Positions 31,972 through 42,405 of a stretch of 64,000 nucleotides of DNA are shown piece after piece (the stretch's first letter is position 1; each line of letters begins with the position of its first letter). The notes beneath the pieces are model-generated. The model was not told the DNA's origin. It did not search any database and worked only from the letters and a program-made list of their open reading frames with translations. The stretch covers positions 186,001 to 250,000 of the forward strand of contig JANFNE010000042.1 in the NCBI GenBank assembly GCA_024867545.1, in the 5' to 3' direction. Origin of the DNA: Phytopythium helicoides (lineage: Eukaryota; Oomycota; Peronosporomycetes; Pythiales; Pythiaceae). The position numbers and the translations under genes are program-made.

Positions 31972-33051
31972 CTACTGCTGTGACTCTGGGATTTCTTTTG
32001 TCGTTTCTTGAGGGTCCACATCATCGTCGTTGTAGAACACCTGAAGCAGCGTCAATCCGTGTGGCGGTGCGCCTTGACCAGCCTTTTTTCGGCTCTTAGC
32101 TTCAAGGATTGAAGACATGGCTGTAGGTTGCAATCGCCCCAGCCCGACGTCGACCAGCGTTCCTACCAGATTGCGCACCATCTTGTACAGGAACCGGTCA
32201 CCGTGGAAGCGGATGCTAATAAATGTCGATCGATCTGGATCACTGTCAACCACTCCAGCATCTAACTTCAGTCGCTTGGACGCGCTGCACTCTTCGTCGT
32301 CTTCTTGCTCATTCAGCACCCGAATGTCAATTGAGGAGAGCGCGCATATGCCATCCTTGCCTTCCAGCTTGGCACCCGCGAATGACGAATAGTCTTTAGC
32401 CACTGGCGGGGCGACAAGCACAGCAGCTGCCTCTCGCATCTTGTCGACGTCTAGCACCTTTTTGACAAACCAAACACCCGCGCGGTCTCTTACCGGCCGC
32501 AACCCGCCGCTGCGCACCAAGTACTCGTACGTCTTGCCCTTGCAGCCCTCACGAGGGTCAAACGGCTCCTCCACAGCCTTGAGAGATCGACACAGAACGT
32601 CGTCGGGGAGTCTGCTGTTGAGTGCGTTGCGGAACTCGCGATCAGCAACGCTGCAGGTGCTCGAGAATCCTACGACTTGGCCTCGAGCATGAACTCCTTT
32701 GTCAGTCCGCGAAGACCCTCGAACTCGGATCTCCTCGCTTGTCGTTCTCTTCAGCGCGTCCTCGATGACCAATTGCACCGTTCTCAAGGCATCTGCGTCA
32801 TTGGAGGCTGAGGACGCCGACTCCTGTGTCTGAAAGCCGTGGAACTCCGCGCCGTCGTACTCGAAGACGCAGCGGAAGTGGCGAAGAGCGTCGCCCCGAG
32901 GGAGAAATGCGCTCGCGGGCATGCGCAGCGGCTTCTTGGGACGCTCTCGAGCTGCTGGAGCTGCTGGGGGTGGGCTTGATACGCCGTCGGAGCGCTTTTG
33001 CGCCTGGTGAAGGCGCTTGGCAGCTCCCGGAGCGCGCTGCGAGTCCGACAT
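31972..33051 (-). CDS. tRNA pseudouridine synthase, TruA/Pus3 family
   Basis: The frame is intact. RCVFEYDGAEFHGFQTQ opens the domain, GSSRTDKGVHARGQVVGFS holds the catalytic Asp, and HGDRFLYKMVRNLVGTLVDV is the conserved C-terminal block. The family makes pseudouridine at positions 38-40 of the tRNA anticodon arm. The N-terminal 60 residues are Arg/Pro/Ala-rich and may target an organelle or nucleus. An ATG at 33075 is also in frame, but a GATTGG (inverted CCAAT) box lies between the two, so I prefer 33051. The stop codon lies 70 bases from the convergent tomosyn-like gene. Confidence 0.93.
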   Translation of the reverse strand: MSDSQRAPGAAKRLHQAQKRSDGVSSPPPAAPAARERPKKPLRMPASAFLPRGDALRHFRCVFEYDGAEFHGFQTQESASSASNDADALRTVQLVIEDALKRTTSEEIRVRGSSRTDKGVHARGQVVGFSSTCSVADREFRNALNSRLPDDVLCRSLKAVEEPFDPREGCKGKTYEYLVRSGGLRPVRDRAGVWFVKKVLDVDKMREAAAVLVAPPVAKDYSSFAGAKLEGKDGICALSSIDIRVLNEQEDDEECSASKRLKLDAGVVDSDPDRSTFISIRFHGDRFLYKMVRNLVGTLVDVGLGRLQPTAMSSILEAKSRKKAGQGAPPHGLTLLQVFYNDDDVDPQETTKEIPESQQ

Positions 33052-33112
33052 GACAGCGATTGGCCTGAATGACATGCACCGGAATACGCTGCGATTTTAT
33101 TGGCTGTGGGCG

Positions 33113-34189
33113 CTAATGGAGCTTGGCTCGGTGGCGACGGAGTTGGTGGAGTGAAACACCGATAGCAGCGGCGTACGCGACGAACGATGAGATCACTGTC
33201 GTCAAGGGCATGTCAGGGAGGTCAGCAGATAGCTTGCAAGACGGAATGGTGCCAAAATCCAGCTGAAAACGCTTACCGATAACGCAGTGCGACGCTGAGT
33301 TCTTGTCGAGGCTTCTGGCAGCTTGGATGGCAAAAAAGTTGTTGGCGGAGTGAAGAATCAAGCACTCAGCCAAAGAGCCTGACACGAGCATTCGAGTCGA
33401 CAAGAACCCGCCGACAAGGAGAGCCCAGAGCGTCTGCAGAGCCACGTAGCTGGCTGAAAAGTGCGCAATGCCAATCTTTCGCACATTTGCGAGATGCAGC
33501 AGCGCAAAGAGAACGCTGGGCGTGATTGCAGCAGCTTTTTCGCTTCGTGTGCGGTTGAGAACGACGTGCAGCACTAGTCCGCGGAATAGAAGCTCTTCTG
33601 TGAGCGGAGCAGCCACGAGCGTCGTTAACGACCTCACCAAGTTGCGGTGACCGCTGTCTTCCGAGCTGTTGTCGTCATTGGTGCCACGGGCTACCACTGC
33701 CAATACAGCCGCGTTGGCCACAAAGTACAGGAGAAAGAGTTTGATCTCCACTCGCTTGAGGCCCAACAGCTTGCGGAGCACCAGCGATCTCGACCGACCA
33801 AACATCCACCCGAAGATGGAGACCAGCCCGTAGGCTGTGGCCGCAGTCTCGACACTCTTGGCAACGATCCCGCTCATCCAATTCGAGCCAACAGCTCTAA
33901 CTGACGCCTTTGAAGCAAGTAACCCGGCCACGAAGCTCATTTGGAGCAGCAGGAACACAGCACCACCAATTCCAACAAGCTCCAGCCACAAAAGCAGCAA
34001 ATGTGCGCCATCGGAGAGCTCTGAGGGTCGATCGGGGCCGGAATCGACGCCTCCGGAGCCTTGAGAATCCGCTTCAGGAGCTTGTAGAGCTGTGAGAACG
34101 CGCACGGCGCCATTGCTCGCGCGCTCGTCGAGCCATCGCCAGCCAAAGTGCCGCCACCACCGCTGCATGTCATCCCGGAGCACTGCCAT
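33113..34189 (-). CDS. CPBP-family intramembrane protease (CAAX protease/Rce1-like)
   Basis: An intact 358-residue frame. Several membrane segments are visible (HLLLLWLELVGIGGAVFLLL, KLFLLYFVANAAVLAVVA, the C-terminal VISSFVAYAAAIGVSLHQL). The metal-dependent protease motifs are in order: APLTEELLFRGLVL (EExxxR), FALLHLANV (FxxxH) and HSANNFF (HxxxN). The family includes Rce1, which trims CAAX prenylated proteins, and bacterial-type CPBP proteases; I cannot choose between them. It reads in the same direction as the TruA gene, with its stop only 61 bases before the preferred TruA start. Confidence 0.87.
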   Translation of the reverse strand: MAVLRDDMQRWWRHFGWRWLDERASNGAVRVLTALQAPEADSQGSGGVDSGPDRPSELSDGAHLLLLWLELVGIGGAVFLLLQMSFVAGLLASKASVRAVGSNWMSGIVAKSVETAATAYGLVSIFGWMFGRSRSLVLRKLLGLKRVEIKLFLLYFVANAAVLAVVARGTNDDNSSEDSGHRNLVRSLTTLVAAPLTEELLFRGLVLHVVLNRTRSEKAAAITPSVLFALLHLANVRKIGIAHFSASYVALQTLWALLVGGFLSTRMLVSGSLAECLILHSANNFFAIQAARSLDKNSASHCVIGKRFQLDFGTIPSCKLSADLPDMPLTTVISSFVAYAAAIGVSLHQLRRHRAKLH

Positions 34190-35211
34190 TTTTGTAAAAT
34201 GTTTTCCATGTGATTTGGCTCGGGATCATCAGGCATTTTGGTCGACGAAGAACTCGTTGTAAAACTATTATAGTCACCTTCACGCAACTCAGCGAGAGTC
34301 GTTGGACGAATTGCTGTCGCAGATGGTTTCAACTGCGTAGAGGAAAGATTTCGGGTGCGCTTTTGTATATTTGTTTACCTGCTGGATCATTTCTTGCCCA
34401 AGATCGAATCGAGCTGACGAGAGCAAAATGATACCAAGCATGTTCAAGATGGTAACTTTCGTATGGATGTGGATTTGATCGAAAGTGATCGACAACAATC
34501 GTAAAATTCAACCCCACGAGATCTGAAGTCAAGGCGATGGATGCTACATGCCAGTTGAACTAGATGTTTTCATTTGGAATTCTGTCAGTGGCTTTCGATG
34601 AGGTATTGAACAAAGATCCATCAAAGGTGCTAGCACCTAGCACTGCTTCCAGCCAAGGATGTGGACGCTAGATCATGAGGCTGTGCGGTATACAAGCTGA
34701 GTGGTCCTTTCGAGCATTATGAACTAGAAACACAAGCCTTCGATTTGTCAGCAGCCCACTCAAAGACCGCCTGATAAGTAGCACCGTTGACGTCAATTGC
34801 AGTTGTCCTCTGGGCCAGGAATCCTTTCATTGGAGTCCAATGAAACTGAACTGCAAGTAGAGTTTCTCCACCTGATCGATGAGGGTCGAGTGTGAAATGC
34901 ACTTTCTGCAATTTGTCGAGCATTACGCCATAGCTCAACGCTGTACACTCAGAATGGGCTTTGGGGTTGAGTAATCAACTGTGCGATTTCTTGAAGATCC
35001 CTGCTATCTGGATTCCCCATCAACAACCTCGCTTGCTACGACCAACGGAAGCTTGCACCGTGTTGTATATCGACTGTGCCGTATTGAACAATAGACAAAG
35101 ACCGTTGTCAGCGCTCGAGTCGTTTGTCACCAAGCTTTTATAACTGTGGGATCATCAAGGCGATAGGTACATCACCGCCCGAGCTTGTGTAGGTATCTGG
35201 CTTTACGATCT
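34190..35211. other. About 1 kb without a firm gene; one weak frame at 34717-34938
   Basis: The minus-strand frame 34938-34717 has balanced composition (DKLQKVHFTLDPHRSGGETL, VNGATYQAVFEWAADKS). It could be the last exon of a lost or unrecognised gene; I know no matching family. The remainder is AT-rich and featureless. Confidence 0.3.
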
Positions 35212-38200
35212 TCATGAGAGCCCATCGTACGCAGTGAGGCCACTCTCGTTCACAATATCGTCCCGGCAGCCACCTTTGTCTGGGTCAAGCAGCCACGCTC
35301 CGAGATCGAAAAAGCTGTATGCCATGGCGTAATGGCCAGCCGTGTTGCCATTTTTCTGCGGGTCACAAATATTAGTCACTCGGTCCGATGTAAACTTTCG
35401 TAGAGCCCAAGACAGTGAAACTCACATTTTGGTGGTTGGGATTCGCTCCTTTGGATAGTAGTAGCTGTGCCACCTTGAGATTGTTGTTCTGAGCTGCTAA
35501 CAACAACGGCGAATTACCGTTTTCGTCACTCTTGTTGATATGGAATAGACTCTTCTCGAGCAAGTCATCGTAGACGGTTCCAACTCCTGAATGCAAATGG
35601 CTGCATCACGGTCAGAGCGTCAAATTTGCGATCCGGAACGTTTGCCAGCGCTTCCTTGAGCTGTTTCAGCTTTCCGTGACGAACAAGCTGACAGAACTCG
35701 CCGAAAGATACAACTACCTTCAGGTTTGCTCCTGCAACATTTTCTCTTGCCGGCTCTGAATTGCTAGAAGCTGAAGGTAGCTATACTTGGTGATGCCACG
35801 GGAGCCGAATCAAAAGAGCCTTGGCTGTTCGATGCTATCGAACCGGGGACTAGTACTCGCGATGGAGAACTCGGAGATGGGATACCAATCGAATCGGGTG
35901 AGTTTCCCCCATACAACCGCTGCATTTTGACTCGCTCGGTCTCACGTAGTTGCTCCACTGAAGTTAGTATCTTCTTGCGATGCAGCCGGTGCTCCATGCC
36001 AAGCGTGTTCTTGAGATCCTCGTCGTTTAAGTGTAGCAGCAAAGCTCCGTCAACGGATGCATCGGCAAACGCTCGCTTGTATTGCCCGAGTGTGAGCGTA
36101 TCTAGCCAACGACCGACGTCAGCCACACTCCAGCCGGCGATCTGAATAGGCTGTTGGCCAGGAAAGCTGCCAGGAGGGGCGTTAGGCTGGAAAGTACTCG
36201 TTGGTGACCCCATTACACTACTTTCACTGGCTTGAGTACCGTACTCTGGCCAGCGCTTATTCGAGACGATAGCAGCACTATCAAGCGTCATGTGGTGTGC
36301 ACCAATCTTGCGCATTGCCCGTACCATATTCATACTACTGAAATACGTCATGGACATTGACATGAAGCCGAACTTCATCATTGTCTCAGTCGACTCCATC
36401 AGTGAGTTAGCTTCTTCGCGCTGCTTGGGTGTAAATGCCGAGCTTGAATTTGCTACTGCTGGGTGAACATTTGATGCTCCTGCACTGGTTCTAATCCCTG
36501 AGGCGGGTGAAGATGCCGATACTGATGTTGGAAACGGGCTCTGTACACCACCAACTGATGGACTATTGAACGCACTGCCTATATACGTTCCTGAAACCGA
36601 TGGAATCATGTCAAGGGCGAGTTGTGAGCGTGACTGCTGTTTCTGCTTAATTCGCGCGAGTTCCTGCTGTTGCTCTTCGAGTAGCACAACAAGTTTTCGC
36701 TCAAGTGCTTTGAGCTCCTCTTCTTTTTGTAGTCGTTCGCGATCTAGTTTGGTGAGTTTCTCCTCCATCTCCGCTAATGCTTCTCGGCGCTGGGCGATTT
36801 GGGCTAACATTTGCGCAAACTCGCGGTCGAGTCGCATTTTTTGTTCTCGTATCTGCCACTTTCCTCGTTCATCGACGACCTTGGTCAAACTCTCAGTCTC
36901 GACCTTGCTCAGTTCGTGCATCTCTGCTTCAAGGAGCCGAATTCCTTCGTCGAACTCGCAAATCTCCTTCAGAACAAGTTCAGCCTGGCGCTCGACATCT
37001 TGTTTTTCTCGAACAAGTAGTGCGACCTCGCTTTGAAGCTTGGTCGCGAACAGTTTGTACTCGAGTAGCATTTGCTTTCCAAACGCAATTCCTTGTGACT
37101 GCGTGCGCGAGAAAAGTAGCTTGTCACGTTCACGTTCGAATCGCCGGCGCCCAACATGTCCTCGAAAAACTCGCTGGATTGTAATTGCCGCATTACGGCG
37201 TCTTCTCTGCTCAAACATGCGACGCACAGCCAGAAATCGCCGAATCTCACGCTGAATCCGCATTGCTGAGTTCTTACGGAGCTTCCGGATTCGCATCGCA
37301 AGCTGTCGAGCAAGCCATCCTCTTGCAATTCGCTGAATATCCATGGCAGCCAAGTACTTGCGCATTCGATCACGATAGGAGTCGCGACCAAGTTTCCCTC
37401 TCCAATGCCGTTGGAGCAGCCGTGCTGCCCAATCCTCTTTTTTCATCCCATGATACTTTCGGCGAGCAAGCTTGGCGCGCCATATTCGTTGCAGCATGAT
37501 TGCACAGCGCTCCTGTTTGATCTTGACTAGAAGAAGACGCGCCGCAAACGCTCGAAAAGCCCGTTGAATGATAGTTGCCATCTGGTTCATACGTTGCAAC
37601 CGTTTCTGGTTTCGACGAATGCGCCAACCCATGTACTCCTTGACTTCTGCAGGTGATGCTCCGTCTGGGTAAATCTTGCTTCCATTCCAGGCTTATAGAC
37701 AGCATTTGCACTTATACGTTCAAACCCAGGTTTTGTTGGATCCCAGACTGTCGGCTTTCCACCTGTGAGCTGTTTTTTGTACGGACTATTTGCAAGAGCC
37801 GCTGGAAGTGAGCCGATTGGAGCTACAATGGGCTTTTTCGCAGCGGTCTCCGTCGCTAGCTGTTGATATTCGGCCCATTTCTGCGTCGAGTCTATGAAGT
37901 TCCCTGTTGAGGAGCTTGGGCGATTTCGCAATGCTTCCGTTGAAGAATCTTGTCGAGTTGATGAGTGCGTCTTGGGTACGGATGCTGTTGAAGATTTTGT
38001 ATTCGTCTTGAGCACGTTGTTAATGAAGGTATCCTCAAAGTTTCCATTTCGAGTGGGGCTAGCAGATTTACCTCCTCTTGTACCCTTGACTGGTGATCGA
38101 TGAACGCCATCTGTGGGAAATGAATCACTACTACTTTTCGAGTTGATTGAGGTGATATCCAAAGCCGAACACTCTTTTTTCCCGTGTGGCACATCATTTA

Positions 38201-39428
38201 CCTCGTGAAACCCCGTAACGAGCTGCTCAAAGAGGAGTAGCATGTCGTTCTTTCGTTCCTGAATCACTTCGTGTCCACTTGCCAACCATAAAACACATGA
38301 GCGTCGAAGACGCTTTCCGTGCTCGTTGGGTGGTCGCTGAAGCACCTTTCCAAGAGAGTCTACAACGTCCACTTTAGCTAGTGCCAGCAACGATTCGACT
38401 TGTTCACTAGAATTTATAAGACCATCTTGCGTGGAACACAAGTTAACAACTGGTATGCGCAGCACTCGTTTGCCTATTCGGTCACGTAGGTCACGGTGCA
38501 CGAGTGCACCGGAGCATAACGCTGTCCGACCTTCAAGGGTGATAGGATTCATCACGGCTGTGTACAGATTGAGCGCCATTGGCGCCGTCACACGGGCTAG
38601 GTAGCTTGGTGAGAACAGAAATCGTGAGTGAAAGTAGACGGGTAAGTCAGGTCGAGACGCTGGTGTACATGCAAAGACTTTGAGACAGTCATGAAGGAAT
38701 TGGGCGAGCTTCGTATCGACATACGAGAAAGCGTTAACAAGTATGAGTGCGCGAGTGTTCGCATCGAAGGGGGGTGAGTGAGTGCAGAAAGCTGTAGCAA
38801 TACTTCCACCGTTTCCGATCCCCACCAAATAGTATGGCGCATCACGGAATTGACGCCTCCATACTCCGTCTACTTCATCGGCGCGGCAGACATGCTTGAG
38901 TAATTCCGCTAAACATTTGGCGTGAAACTCATTATTGAGAAGCTCACCACGACGCCACTTTGTGTACGCTTGTCCCGGATAATTCCAAAGCAAAACCTGC
39001 GCGGCGCCGTTGTACTTGGCGATAATGGGTTGTAGTAAAATTTGCAGACGCTCCCAGGTGTCAAAGAGGTCATGGACAATCACAAGATTGAAAAACGTAT
39101 TGTGTTTGCTCGATGCTGGAATGCTTGGGTCCCCCATGACACAGTACGGGATGTTCGTTGCAGCATCCAACAGGAACTCCCCATGAACGTAGTCATCGCG
39201 AACATTGAGGTCGATGATGCCTGGGATAGACAATGCATTCGCAGCTTCAAGGCGGTTCTGACGACGACGCCGATGCTGAAGCAGTTGTTGGCGGCGACGC
39301 TCTTGTGTCTCAATTTTGGCACGAGCAATAGCCTCGGTCGCAGCATCCACAGCGTTATTACCGCTTACTTTGCGGTGAAAGCGGTAACGAAGATAGCTGG
39401 GTGAGTGCAGCTTGGACGGTTCGGGCAA
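35212..39428 (-). CDS. Multidomain protein: alpha/beta-hydrolase-like, IQ motifs, coiled coil, SAM, ankyrin repeats
   Basis: Read from 39428 down. The first part is an alpha/beta-hydrolase-like domain (NLVIVHDLFDTWERL, VLLWNYPGQAYTKW, YLVGIGNGGSIATAF) with a Ser-rich tail. Past a one-base slip near 37680 the next frame continues without a gap as KIYPDGASPAEVKEYMGWRI, then six or so IQ motifs (ATIIQRAFRAF to ITIQRVFRGHVGRRRF). A long Glu/Lys coiled coil (37050-36620 region) and a SAM domain (GWSVADVGRWLDTLTLGQYK) follow. A second slip near 35770 leads to ankyrin sequence (NGNSPLLLAAQNNNLKVAQL). An intron at about 35359-35424 joins the last exon (NGNTAGHYAMAYSFFDLGAW), ending at 35212. No ATG opens the first frame, so the true start is unknown. 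A calmodulin-binding scaffold is inferred. Confidence 0.6.
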
Positions 39429-41196
39429 GTGAATCGCGGTTCACGGGCTTGCCAACACATCCATCCATCCCGCAATCTTTGTAAAGCTGCAGGTCTTCTT
39501 TGGTGGTCTTGGAGGTAATGCAGATGACGGCAGATTGCCGCTTGCTCCCCAATGTTACACTTCGTTGTATTTGAGTTTGTCGGAGTATTTTTGCAAGCTC
39601 CAGGCCGCTCATACTGCCATCTAGGTCTCGTTCAACTAAAACAAGTTCGTAAAACGAGTCTTGAGCATTTCGAAGCGCTTGGAGAGGGTTAGACGAGTTT
39701 TCAATGTCTAGCTTTGTGGTGACTAGTAGTTGTTCAAGTCCGCTGTGAATCTGGTTGAGAGTTGATACATCAGAGCAGATTATGAGCACACGTGCAGCTG
39801 CTACCTTGGGAGCAGGTGCTTTTTTGGCAAATCTACTGGACGACTTTGGGCGAGCACCCGAGTCCAGATGATTTGACGTGTTTTCTTGTGCTGCTTTTCG
39901 AAACAACTGTCCCTCTTCAAGCACCTCATCATGAATTTGTCTGCTCTCACCGCGAAGATACCGCTCAACACCGATGATACGAGTATAGTTCTCGCTCCGA
40001 TGAGGATTGGGAGACGCTGTTGCTGGCGATGGAAGGCTTTCAGAAGGGGTATCCGCTGCAATGGACTGGTTTGTTGGTGTTTTAAGGGGCGGTAGCGTTG
40101 TGTTTCCGCTTGACTGCTCAGCTGAAGGCAATAAAACAGGTGTGCTGGCAGTGCTGTTTTCACTTCCTACCAGAGCCTGGTGTCTTTCCGGTGATTTAGC
40201 CTCTGCTTTTGGTGAGTAAAGCGCAGGAAGCGATATTGATAGGCTGCTATCGGACGGTACGACAGCACCACTTTCGCTTGGGCTGATCAGCTCAATCACT
40301 GTAGTTGTTGCTCTCCTTTTGCCCTGTTTTCGGAGGTATAGCTTCTCTTTTGTCTCCACTTCTTTGTCAACCTGCGCCTCCCATAGTTGCTCCAGCTCAG
40401 CGCGGTGTTTGTTCATCTGACGTGCACGCATCATGACATCCTTTTTGTCCCCGGCCGCGGCCTCTCGTACCAAGTCCAGCAAAGAGTAGATTGCATAGCA
40501 GTCACCACACACGCGGACTTGTCGATAATAGTTGGCCACCCCATCAAGCTCGCCGTAGACCCGTGAGCGAGAGCCTTCTCGCAGCTGCTGCGCCGCCGTC
40601 GAGTCGAGAAGATGCGATTTCTTCCTTTTTCGTTGATTGCCTTCAATGTCTTTCGCTGCTTCGTATCGTTTCGATCTCTCTTGCGCGGCAAGGGCGTTTA
40701 CCAGGTGGGCTTTGTTGCCTCTGGCAAGTGCGATCGATTTGTATGTGATGATTCGCAGCTCTCTATCATCAGACGATCCTTCATTTGTCTTGACAGCGAT
40801 CTGCATACCAGCAAGCAGGTGAGAAGCCTTGTCGTCGGTCATTGCGAGCCGTTGGTCCTGCGAAAAGAGCAATTCTAGCGCTGTGGATGGCAGCAAGCCC
40901 TTCCTAGCGGCATCGTTGGTCCCAGAGGCATCAGAGGAGCTTGGGGCGTCGGAATTTCGCAACTTGTAGCCGCAAAAGTCTCCGCTGCACTTGAACGGCG
41001 TGGGGAATGAGTTGGTGGCTCTGGGAGGACTCTCGACCGGCAGGCTCGCTCTCCGCTTGGCTGCTCGAGGAGCAGCGTCGGCTGAATTAGTTTGAGCAGT
41101 CGACGCATCAGTTTGAGTCTCACTGGGAGTTGTGGAGACCACTGGAGGCTCTGGAGATGCTCCATTGGCATCAGGAAGCGCCTCGGAAGACGCCAT
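39358..41196 (-). CDS. Protein with C-terminal degenerate response-regulator receiver domain
   Basis: An intact frame of 612 residues from the ATG at 41196 (MASSEALPDANG). The N-terminal half has paired Cys motifs (FKCSGDFCGYKL and VCGDCYAIYSLLDLV) that could bind zinc, a basic patch (NQRKRKKSH) and Ser/Pro-rich linkers. The last 130 residues are receiver-like: ARVLIICSDVSTL, YELVLVERDLDGSMSGLELA, AVICITSKTTKEDLQ, GCVGKPVNRDSL. The Lys of VGKP is kept. The phosphoacceptor Asp position is Glu (LVLVE), and only one acidic-pocket Asp remains. It is therefore unlikely to be phosphorylated normally. Its end overlaps the next frame downstream by 71 bases. Confidence 0.75.
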   Translation of the reverse strand: MASSEALPDANGASPEPPVVSTTPSETQTDASTAQTNSADAAPRAAKRRASLPVESPPRATNSFPTPFKCSGDFCGYKLRNSDAPSSSDASGTNDAARKGLLPSTALELLFSQDQRLAMTDDKASHLLAGMQIAVKTNEGSSDDRELRIITYKSIALARGNKAHLVNALAAQERSKRYEAAKDIEGNQRKRKKSHLLDSTAAQQLREGSRSRVYGELDGVANYYRQVRVCGDCYAIYSLLDLVREAAAGDKKDVMMRARQMNKHRAELEQLWEAQVDKEVETKEKLYLRKQGKRRATTTVIELISPSESGAVVPSDSSLSISLPALYSPKAEAKSPERHQALVGSENSTASTPVLLPSAEQSSGNTTLPPLKTPTNQSIAADTPSESLPSPATASPNPHRSENYTRIIGVERYLRGESRQIHDEVLEEGQLFRKAAQENTSNHLDSGARPKSSSRFAKKAPAPKVAAARVLIICSDVSTLNQIHSGLEQLLVTTKLDIENSSNPLQALRNAQDSFYELVLVERDLDGSMSGLELAKILRQTQIQRSVTLGSKRQSAVICITSKTTKEDLQLYKDCGMDGCVGKPVNRDSLARTVQAALTQLSSLPLSPQSKR

Positions 41197-42405
41197 CGCA
41201 GCGAAGACCGCGAGCACTTCGAGCTGAGACCATGGACGTATTTCGGGGCGAGGCGGCGGTAAAATTAGCTGACATCTACGGTAGGCTTCAATTCAACTTG
41301 TCCAGCGTGGCGGGAGTGGATTTCGTACCGTAGACCGCAACGCACGCTGGACGCGCAGCGTGAGTCACCCGCGCACTTCAACTCGCTCCCGCCGCCCTGT
41401 CGCCTCGAAAAATGGGTACTGTAGGTTAGGCGCAGTGCCACCGTAGAATGCATACTGAAGCCTACTGTACGCACGGTAGATTTCCTCCCGCAGCCTGCGT
41501 CTGGCGGCGCTTGCGGTCCAAATCCCTTTGCCCTCGTTGAACACATGGCGCGTACCGTAGACTTCCAGATCGGATCTTCTCGCCAGACGTTCGGACGACG
41601 CGGGAGTCAGTCCGCTGTCCAGTGTTTGACGTCCGGTCTACGCACGCCATAGAGTGTCCACCTCTTTGGCGACCGCCGCTGCCTGTCAGCGCGCAGGCGG
41701 GTCGTGGGGGCGTGAGTCCGCGTCAGCTGGCAGCTGATGATGCTCGCGCGTGGATCCCTCAAGTCCGACGGAAGCGAGCGGGCGAGCACCCGCGGGCAAC
41801 CCCCTCCCTCGCGGTCCAAGGGAGGCGCGAAAACGCGTCTGCTGCATGTGAGCTCACGTCTGATACGCGTACAGTGCGCACTGTATTCGCTGAAGAAGTG
41901 TGAGTGGACACAACAAGTCTGAATGTTCGGTACTGTACGTGCTTACCGTCAAGCATTTGTCTGGATGATTACGTTGCGACTCGGCCTCACTTCCTTTGAC
42001 GACAGCATGATTATTCCCATCTGTCAGCGCGGTCTACAGTACGAACGAAGAGTATGTACCGTAGAATTGACAATCCCTCGTGATCGATGGCGCCAGCCTC
42101 GCACCGTGGCACTCGCGCCCGTCGGCCACGGACGGGCCGAGAGTCACAGATGAGGGTTGGCATGGTCATCCAACTGTTCCGTACCGTAGATCGTTGGATA
42201 CGCTTCCTTTGGTCCCACAGTGCTCCGCGGCCCCGCGCACTCGTCTGTCACGGCGCCCGCCTTTACTCGTACTGTAGGTTTCAGCCGTGCGGAAGCGAGT
42301 GGCGCTCCAACAATCGACAGCACCGCTCTCTTGGCGACCTGAGGCCGCTCGCCGCTCGGCCGCTTCCATTCCGCAACTTGCTGCCAGCCGGTCACATCGC
42401 CAGCC
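41197..42405. repeat. Cluster of TACCGTAGA/TCTACGGTA motifs in a 1.2-kb divergent intergenic region
   Basis: TACCGTAGA or its reverse occurs at 41275-41283 (reverse), 41326-41334, 41553-41561, 42057-42065 and 42182-42190. Near copies occur at 41440, 41474, 41417 and 42270 (TACTGTAGG). Some are paired head to head 40-60 bases apart. The region lies between the divergent receiver-domain gene and CD36-like copy 2. No coding gene is evident. They could be ends of small foldback transposons or a regulatory site; a similar cluster is at 55266-55613. Confidence 0.55.

Noticed and set aside
37370..37711. A third minus-strand frame at the hydrolase/IQ junction
   Set aside because: It overlaps both real frames, is Ser/Arg/Thr-rich, and shows no family features. 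The junction is better explained by a one-base slip.
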